From positions 1 through 41,764 of the forward strand of contig NZ_JYKS01000051.1 of NCBI RefSeq assembly GCF_000935045.1: DNA of 41,764 nucleotides. Reading direction: 5' to 3'. Below, piece after piece: positions 33,554 through 39,170 of this stretch. The notes beneath the pieces were generated by a model. It was not told the origin of the DNA, did no database searches, and saw nothing but the letters and a program-made list of their open reading frames with translations. A program made the translations under genes and the position numbers. The stretch's first letter is position 1, and each line of letters starts with the position of its first letter. This DNA comes from Pseudomonas sp. 10-1B. Lineage in GTDB: Bacteria; Pseudomonadota; Gammaproteobacteria; Pseudomonadales; Pseudomonadaceae.

Positions 33554-33700
33554 TTAATCACCTGGGCTTACCAACTTGAAAAGTGATTTCTCGGTGGAAG
33601 TCATCTGCCTTGCCCTGCCCAGCGCCTGGAAAGGCTGAACTTTCACGAACCAGTCATCCAGCGGGGGCGCAGATATGCTGCGCAGTGACAGAGACTCTTT
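33554..33700 (-). pseudogene. 3' tail of a lost toxin gene ahead of tsi6-like gene
   Basis: A minus-strand frame open from the TGA at 33701-33703 reads KESLSLRSISAPPLDDWFVK, VQPFQALGRARQMTSTEKSL, FKLVSPGD and a TAA at 33554-33556. It has no start codon of its own. One base separates this stop from the Tsi6-like ATG, the spacing expected of an effector/immunity pair. I infer it is the end of a Tse6-like toxin reading frame whose rest has been lost, but I could not align it to Tse6 from memory. Confidence 0.5.
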
Positions 33701-34200
33701 TCAAAAACCAGGGTGGCTAACCCAATAGGTCTGCCAGGCCGAGCCAGACTTTCTGAGTTGAGGACAGCTCGTATAGTCTAGTTTGTTGAGCGCTACCGTG
33801 GTGAGAATGGCTGTGAGGGGGCTACCACAATTAACGAGTAGACAGAGGCTTTCAGCATCGCAGTCTGGAACTTTCCGAACACAGACTTGGCGGGTGGTGC
33901 GAATCGTTCGCCTGCACATTTCGCAAAAGCACTCGCAATGATACAAGCGAGCATGACAGGTGGCGCCATGAGCAGGCCAAAAGCCATATACGGAACTTCT
34001 ATGGCAGAGGCTTGCCGCCAAAGCTGTCCGTAGATTGGAAATACGTGTGCGATTAGCCAATATACGGAAAATACGCCAACGCACGCGCAGATCACTAGTG
34101 TCAATGCGGCGAGTAGTCTGAATTTGATGGAATCAAAGCAATAGGGCTTAGGCATCCTTCGTTCGCTCTTGAGGGACACGTTCCACTCTGGTTCGGCCAT
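33701..34200 (-). pseudogene. Frameshifted membrane immunity paralogue (copy B)
   Basis: From an ATG at 34200 the first frame gives three-segment topology like the intact paralogues (FRLLAALTLVICACVGVFSV YW..., VPYMAFGLLMAPPVMLACII, MLKASVYSLIVVAP). It then falls out of frame near 33815-33825. The next frame carries the family motif DYTSCPQLRKSGSAWQTYWV and stops (SHPGF) at 33701, before the CFKPD...PCK...C...DGR part. So it has both a frameshift and a lost C-terminus. The conserved YW..HVFP.YG and FAPP motifs match YWLGHDIFPLYG and FNPP of the intact copy, but divergence is greater than for copies A and C. Confidence 0.7.
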
Positions 34201-34204
34201 GCTC

Positions 34205-34330
34205 AATTCACGCTGCCCTTCAAGGCTTTATTACCCATGCTTGCCTTGAACCTGCGCAGGGTGGCAGATTAGCCGCTTGTGAACTCGACCCGAATTCGCG
34301 AATGCATGTTCCAGGCCTGCGAATATGCTT
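34205..34330 (-). pseudogene. Decayed copy of the 105-residue gene
   Basis: Frames here read GLEHAFAN, then after a shift IRVEFTSG, stop (TAA), SATLRRFKASMGNKALKGSV N. The intact gene at 32580-32897 reads ELEHAFAEFRIELTGGESPT LRRLKTSIGEKPSKG. The in-frame TAA stands where the intact copy has GAG. Only the last ~40 codons are recognisable. It lies directly behind the intact membrane immunity gene, in the same arrangement as the intact 105-residue gene behind fragment C. Confidence 0.65.
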
Positions 34331-34393
34331 GCGCGTATTTGTGCAGGTGCCGACAGAGTGCGGTGGTCAAGGGTGCGAAAGTTGCCTGAAACG

Positions 34394-34954
34394 TCACCTT
34401 CCATCGGCTTTAACGCAAATATCTTTGCCATCAATTACTTTGCACGGCCAATGGTCATTGATGTAGTGGTCTGGTTTGAAGCAAGCGCTTTCGTCATTGA
34501 CCCAGAATAACTGCCAGGCGGAGCCAGAGAGTAGAAGTTTAGGGCAAGGCGTGTAATTTCGGCTCATCAGTATTAAGGTTGTGATAATGATGAGTGCTGG
34601 AGCCAAAATTACGGCCGTTTTAATTGAGGCGCGCAGCATGAAAGATTGGAACTTGCTTAGCTTGCTATCGCGTGGGGGATTAAATTTTTTTCCCTGCCAA
34701 ATGGCAATCGTCGCAGCGACGATCAAATAGATAAGGCCGGGTATCCCCATCAACAGGAAGAAACCGAGGTAAGGCGTTTCTACGATGGGCGCGTCTCGAT
34801 ATATGCGGCCATATAGAGGAAAGATGTCATGGCCCAGCCAGTACACGCTCAAGCAGAAGGCAATTACTGCAAATGGAATGAATGCAGATGCAACAAGTCG
34901 TATTCTTAAAGGCGACGGGTTGCCGTGGAAATCAAGGTGCTGTGTCTTTTTCAT
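34394..34954 (-). CDS. Candidate membrane immunity protein of the adjacent effector
   Basis: 186 residues. Three hydrophobic segments (about 20-40, 61-86 and 108-130) and a C-terminal domain of ~55 residues with Cys137, Cys158, Cys171 and Cys180. The conserved core is TPCPKLLLSGSAWQLFWVND, then CFKPDHY and WPCKVIDGKDIC. With three segments and an inside N-terminus the Cys-rich domain would be in the periplasm, where two disulfides could form. The ATG is 4 bases after the effector stop codon with no strong ribosome binding site, implying translational coupling. A membrane immunity protein fits an effector that attacks the inner membrane. Three further paralogues or fragments lie downstream. 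Resemblance to DUF1240-type proteins is a guess. Confidence 0.8.
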   Translation of the reverse strand: MKKTQHLDFHGNPSPLRIRLVASAFIPFAVIAFCLSVYWLGHDIFPLYGRIYRDAPIVETPYLGFFLLMGIPGLIYLIVAATIAIWQGKKFNPPRDSKLSKFQSFMLRASIKTAVILAPALIIITTLILMSRNYTPCPKLLLSGSAWQLFWVNDESACFKPDHYINDHWPCKVIDGKDICVKADGR

Positions 34955-34958
34955 GATA

Positions 34959-35966
34959 TTAAAACTTTGGTAGTTTCAAGTTGTCGAGATTCGGGAGGTT
35001 TCCAACGCTCGGGAGGCGAGGAAGCTTGAGCTCTCCGGGCTGTATTTTTTTGAGCACCCAAGTTTTCGCTTCGTCATAAAGATATTCAGCGGTTTGTGCT
35101 GCAGTGTTGGCTACAGTTTTCTCAATTTCTTCTCGGATTTCGTGGATATCGATTATTGTGATTTGCTCTTTTATGCTCTCAAGGTGAGCGACAGCGTATC
35201 GCAAACTCTCCTTGACAGCTGTCTTGATGCCATAGTGGTTGTCAATGGCATTAAGCCCAAAGCCAGCGATAAAGACAAAGATTGCTGCGGCGACAACGGG
35301 TGCTGCAGCGGCGGCGGCAAATGTTCCTACGGCGACTGCTGCTGCATACCCGACAGCGGTCGCGATGCCTGCCTTTATGAGTTCGACGCCTATGCCTCCG
35401 AATAGATCGGTCATAACCCGCTCGTCACTAAATACCCACTCAGCAACTTCAATGCCTACAGCCACCCAGCATGAAAGCTTGAAGCCGCTTATTGATGATC
35501 CGCGAATGCCGTACTTGCCGATCCCAAGCTCTAGGAGCTGCGCATTTCGTACTCCGTAGCGGGTCCCTTTCAATTTTCGGCGTAAACCGGGGTATCCTGT
35601 AATTATTAGGTATTGTTTGCCATTACGTACCGATATTCTTGCCTCGGTGCCGAAGCCGCCGATGTCTCGAAGCAGGATGCTGATATTTTTTATATCAATG
35701 AGGGCCATGCCGGCTGGCACGCCGTAGTTCGTGTTTACGATCGTATGCGGAATGCCATTGTACGTCGATTTCATGCCGCTCCAGGCGCAGTCTAGCCAGT
35801 AGCGCTGATTCAACGTACACGCTTGCTGAGGTTGGGTGGCTGCTTGAGTGCGAGAGGCCTGCCTGGCGTCTATCCTCAAGTTTTCTAATGGCATGATCAC
35901 CATCTCGCGGTTATTTTTCTCCATGTCGTGCTCTAGCTGATCGAGCATGATTTTACTAACGAACAT
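34959..35966 (-). CDS. Putative membrane-active T6SS effector
   Basis: 335 residues from an ATG with AAGGAGG 8 bases upstream, the best ribosome binding site of this region. There is no signal peptide, PAAR or MIX motif. The N-terminal ~150 residues are soluble (ALIDIKNISILLRDIGGFGT, EARISVRNGKQYLIITGYPG, YGVRNAQLLELGIGKYGIRG). Residues of about 160-240 are amphipathic to hydrophobic (VGIEVAEWVFSDE, then AGIATAVGYAAAVAVGTFAA and AAPVVAAAIFVFIAGFGLNA), enough for a helical hairpin in a membrane. A helical region and a Pro/Leu-rich tail (LKLPRLPSVGNLPNLDNLKL) follow. It is divergent from vgrG with 242 bases between and is followed at once by a membrane immunity candidate. A colicin-like pore-former is the simplest reading, inferred from hydrophobicity and context. 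The exact family is not known to me. Confidence 0.7.
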   Translation of the reverse strand: MFVSKIMLDQLEHDMEKNNREMVIMPLENLRIDARQASRTQAATQPQQACTLNQRYWLDCAWSGMKSTYNGIPHTIVNTNYGVPAGMALIDIKNISILLRDIGGFGTEARISVRNGKQYLIITGYPGLRRKLKGTRYGVRNAQLLELGIGKYGIRGSSISGFKLSCWVAVGIEVAEWVFSDERVMTDLFGGIGVELIKAGIATAVGYAAAVAVGTFAAAAAAPVVAAAIFVFIAGFGLNAIDNHYGIKTAVKESLRYAVAHLESIKEQITIIDIHEIREEIEKTVANTAAQTAEYLYDEAKTWVLKKIQPGELKLPRLPSVGNLPNLDNLKLPKF

Positions 35967-36208
35967 GGGCGGTTCCTCCTTGGTGAACTCTGCGAGAGTG
36001 CCTCATTGGCATTTCGGGAGCCTACACGTGCAGATGGACACGCGCAAATCAGTTGGGGCAGTTGGGTGTCCGAGCGCCGGGAGGGCCTTGATGGGTCGCG
36101 TAGCAGGAGGCATAGGCCGTTTAGTAGAGGCCTAATGACATCATTTGACAACGTGGCCCCAGCGCGTTTTCATTGGAAGATTTCCAGCTTGATGCAGGAT
36201 GCATAGAT

Positions 36209-38059
36209 ATGTTCACGGACACCCTCAAGTCGATGCTCACCCAGCATCAGCGCCTGATTACCTTTGACTCCCCATTGCCCCCCGAGCAAGAACTGCAATT
36301 ACTCAGCTTCAGTGGGCGTGAGGCGTTGTCAGAGTTGTTCAGTTTCCAGGTAGACCTGATTTCTCAGGATGCACGCATCGAGCTGAAGAAACTCATAGGT
36401 AAGAAAGTTACTATGGGAATTGCACTGGCAGATGGTGACACCAGATATATCAGTGCTCACGTGTCTGACTTCGTCCACACGGGTGCGGATGGCGGGATCG
36501 CGAATTACAGTGCCGAGCTTGTTCCCTGGATTTGGATTCTTAGCCGTCGACGCGATTCGCGCATTTTTCAGGACAAGACCACCGAGCAAATAATCAAGGA
36601 GGTCTTTGCATATTACCTGACTTTGGCTGACCATGAGTTTCGCCTCAACAAACCGCTTAAGCCGATCAGCTACTGCACCCAGTATCAAGAAACGGACCTC
36701 GACTTCGTGCTGCGCCTGCTAGAGCAAGAGGGGTTATTCTTTACCTTCCAGCACAGCCAGGAAGGCCATTGCCTGGTCATCAGCGATGACAGCAGCGTAT
36801 TACCTCCGCTCGAGCGCCAATCGGTGATTCGCTATCACACCGCTTCGGTGACAGAAACGGCCGATTCGATTACGGCCTGGTCTTCGTCGCGGCGCTTCCA
36901 ACCCACAAAGTTGACGCTCAAGTCTTTTGACTACAAGCAGCCAGGCAACCCGCATTTGGTTCAGCTTAATTCGCTTAATCAGCAGGGGGAGGTAGGGCAG
37001 TACGAAGTCTTTGAATATGAAGGTCTTTATGGGTATAAAGATGCCGATGAAGGCATTCGTAAAGCAAGACATCGGCTTGAGGCAATGGAGGTAAATGGCA
37101 AGACTTTTAGTGGCGAAAGTAACTGTAGAGCTATGGAGCCCGGTTGTTATTTTGAGCTCAGTCAACACTATGATCATGATAACGATGTCGTGGACGATCG
37201 GCAGTTTTTGATTCTTTCTGTCAATCACTGGGGGCAGAACAATTACGCTAATGATGGTGAAGCGGGCTATCGCAACAGTTTTAGCTGTATTCGGCGAAAA
37301 ATCCCTTTCCGCCCCCTATCGCATACGCCGAGGGCCGGTATCAGCGGGCCGCAGACTGCCATCGTCGTCGGTCCCCCGGGCGAAGAGATCTACACCGATG
37401 ATCTGGGTCGTGTGAAGTTGCAGTTCCATTGGGATCGCAACGGCGAGTTCAACGACAAGAGCTCCTGCTGGGTGCGCGTCGCCCAGTCCGGTGCCAGCGG
37501 CGGTTTCGGCAGCATCCAGATCCCGCGTGTTGGCGACGAAGTGGTGGTGGTATTCCTCGACGGCAACCCGGATCGCCCGCTGATCATGGGCAGCCTGTAC
37601 AACAGCAGCAACACCCCGCCATGGTCGCTGCCGGCGAACAAGACCCAGAGTGGCTTCCTGACCCGGTCGATGAAGGGCGATGGCGGTACCGCCAACTTCT
37701 TCCGCTTCGAGGACAAGGCCGGCGCCGAGCAGATCATCATGCATGCCGAGCGCAACATGGATACCGAGATCGAACTCGATGAGCGCCATGAGGTAGGCAA
37801 CAACCGAGTGATCAAGGTAGGCGGAACCCACCACGAGGTAATCAAGCAAGACACGGTGGTGAACATCACGAACGGTAGTTACACGCTGAAGGTGGACAAC
37901 AACCTCATTCAGGTAAGCGCCATGGAAAGCATCCTGCTCGAGGTCGGCACCAGCAAGATCACGATCAAGCCAGACAAGATAACCATCGAAGCAGACAGCA
38001 TCGACATTCTCGGCAAGAACACCTTTGTCAAAGGTGATCGTGTCGATATCAACGAGTAG
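36209..38059 (+). CDS. vgrG: VgrG, T6SS spike protein
   Basis: 616 residues from the ATG at 36209 (AGGA upstream); an in-frame ATG at 36173 is less likely. The gp27-like part has LQLLSFSGREALSELFSFQV, CTQYQETDLDFVLRLLEQEG LFFTF and the FDYKQPG region. The gp5-like OB fold follows (IVVGPPGEEIYTDDLGRVKL QFHWD, SCWVRVAQSGASGGFGSIQI PRVGDEVVVVFLDGNPDRPL). The C-terminal beta-helix repeats end ...NTFVKGDRVDINE. There is no extra C-terminal effector domain, so cargo must be carried by the PAAR-Rhs protein or by other adaptors. GC content and codon choice change sharply near 37310: the 5' part is AT-richer than the 3' part. It heads an operon with the two chaperone genes and rhs. Confidence 0.97.
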   Translation: MFTDTLKSMLTQHQRLITFDSPLPPEQELQLLSFSGREALSELFSFQVDLISQDARIELKKLIGKKVTMGIALADGDTRYISAHVSDFVHTGADGGIANYSAELVPWIWILSRRRDSRIFQDKTTEQIIKEVFAYYLTLADHEFRLNKPLKPISYCTQYQETDLDFVLRLLEQEGLFFTFQHSQEGHCLVISDDSSVLPPLERQSVIRYHTASVTETADSITAWSSSRRFQPTKLTLKSFDYKQPGNPHLVQLNSLNQQGEVGQYEVFEYEGLYGYKDADEGIRKARHRLEAMEVNGKTFSGESNCRAMEPGCYFELSQHYDHDNDVVDDRQFLILSVNHWGQNNYANDGEAGYRNSFSCIRRKIPFRPLSHTPRAGISGPQTAIVVGPPGEEIYTDDLGRVKLQFHWDRNGEFNDKSSCWVRVAQSGASGGFGSIQIPRVGDEVVVVFLDGNPDRPLIMGSLYNSSNTPPWSLPANKTQSGFLTRSMKGDGGTANFFRFEDKAGAEQIIMHAERNMDTEIELDERHEVGNNRVIKVGGTHHEVIKQDTVVNITNGSYTLKVDNNLIQVSAMESILLEVGTSKITIKPDKITIEADSIDILGKNTFVKGDRVDINE

Positions 38060-38067
38060 GGCGAAGT

Positions 38068-38658
38068 GTGATTATCAAGGGAAATATCTACGACAGGCTC
38101 TCACAGAGGCGAGAAGCTGCCGAGGCGCTCGCTCGGCAGGACGCAGAGGAGGTGCGCATCGCAGCGGAAGCTGCGGTCGAGGTCCTGCGGCAGCCACCCG
38201 CGCTGGTCATAGATGCAGAGAACAATGCCTTGCGCATTGCAGGTTTGAATTTGCTCATGCCACAGGGTTTCGCTTTTCGCGATATCAATACCACACTGGA
38301 GTTCGCGGGTTGTCATGTGCAATTTGACGCCCGTCGCCGGCGTGCACCTGAAGGGCTTGAACTCAATAAGGCGGTGGAGTTGTTTACCAACGAGCTGCGT
38401 AAAAGCCATTCAGAGATTGATTTGGTGCGCCAGGTCTCAACGGCATTGGCCGGCCACCCTGCCATCAGCCTTGACTACCAGTTCAATGTTGGCCAAGAGC
38501 GCCGTCACGGTCGCTCCGTTTGCACGATCATCGTTTCAGCGGACGGTAACGGGCGCGAGTGGTTCAGTGCCTCTACTGTGATCGACCCGAGTAAATCACA
38601 ACTGGCTGACTGGCTGATCGCATTCGACGCGATGCTTGCCGGCATGACAGCCGAGTAA
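38068..38658 (+). CDS. DUF1795-like (Eag-type) chaperone, first copy
   Basis: 196 residues from a GTG 8 bases after vgrG. The N-terminal ~65 residues are Ala/Glu/Arg-rich and helical (QRREAAEALARQDAEEVRIA). The rest resembles a DcrB/DUF1795 fold: LNLLMPQGFAFRDINTTLEF, ELNKAVELFTNELRKSHSEI, AISLDYQFNVGQERRHGRSV and a final amphipathic helix. Eag proteins bind the N-terminal transmembrane segments of prePAAR effectors before loading onto VgrG. It is more divergent than the following gene, so the assignment is moderate; the extra N-terminal helix is unusual for the family. Confidence 0.65.
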   Translation: MIIKGNIYDRLSQRREAAEALARQDAEEVRIAAEAAVEVLRQPPALVIDAENNALRIAGLNLLMPQGFAFRDINTTLEFAGCHVQFDARRRRAPEGLELNKAVELFTNELRKSHSEIDLVRQVSTALAGHPAISLDYQFNVGQERRHGRSVCTIIVSADGNGREWFSASTVIDPSKSQLADWLIAFDAMLAGMTAE

Positions 38659-38698
38659 TACTCAAACTCACATCACGATTTCATGGAATTTACAATCA

Positions 38699-39166
38699 AT
38701 GGACTATCAACTGCAGGAAGGTTCTATCACGTTGCCGGAAGGTTTCCAAGATCGTACGGTCAACATGTTCGTACTGGGGAACAGCATTCCCGCACCTCTG
38801 AATATCACACTTTCGCGCGACAATCTGCTTCCAGCAGAGGATATGAAAGCGTACATCGATCGCCAGGTTAAGTTGATTGCGGCCAAGCTTCGCGGCTACA
38901 CCCTGTTGGGCAAAAAGCCGGCGCAACTCTCTGCCAGTAAGCCGCTCGCAGGTGTTCAGATCGATGCGTATTACTTGAATGATGGCCGGCCGTTGTATCA
39001 GCGTCAGGCTGCTTTCGAGGTTGCCCCAGGGCGTATTCTGGTGTTTTCCACCACCAGCCAGGCCGACTTTAGCAGCAAGCAGGAAGAAAGTTGGTTGCAG
39101 CTGTTAATGAGCTTCGAGCCGCGCCATAGCACCGCAGAAACCTCCGATAACGCCGCTCAGGACTGA
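38699..39166 (+). CDS. Eag (DUF1795) chaperone, EagT6-like
   Basis: 155 residues: MDYQLQEGSITLPEGFQDRT VNMFVLGN, then PLNITLSRDNLLPAEDMKAY, KLRGYTLLGKKPAQLSAS and AFEVAPGRILVFSTTSQADF. This is the usual pattern and length of EagT6-type proteins, cytosolic dimers that shield the transmembrane helices of the partner effector. The stop codon is 4 bases before the rhs start, the standard eag-effector arrangement. Confidence 0.9.
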   Translation: MDYQLQEGSITLPEGFQDRTVNMFVLGNSIPAPLNITLSRDNLLPAEDMKAYIDRQVKLIAAKLRGYTLLGKKPAQLSASKPLAGVQIDAYYLNDGRPLYQRQAAFEVAPGRILVFSTTSQADFSSKQEESWLQLLMSFEPRHSTAETSDNAAQD

Positions 39167-39170
39167 CCTC

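Noticed and set aside
35094..35559. Plus-strand open frames inside the effector gene
   Set aside because: Low-complexity Ala/Thr/Ser or Cys/Gly translations opposite the hydrophobic stretch of the minus-strand effector; antisense shadows.
30490..36200. Mobile element (transposase, integrase or att site) to explain the low-GC region
   Set aside because: No transposase, integrase, tRNA or terminal inverted repeats were seen; recombination through vgrG and repeated cassettes explains the region better.
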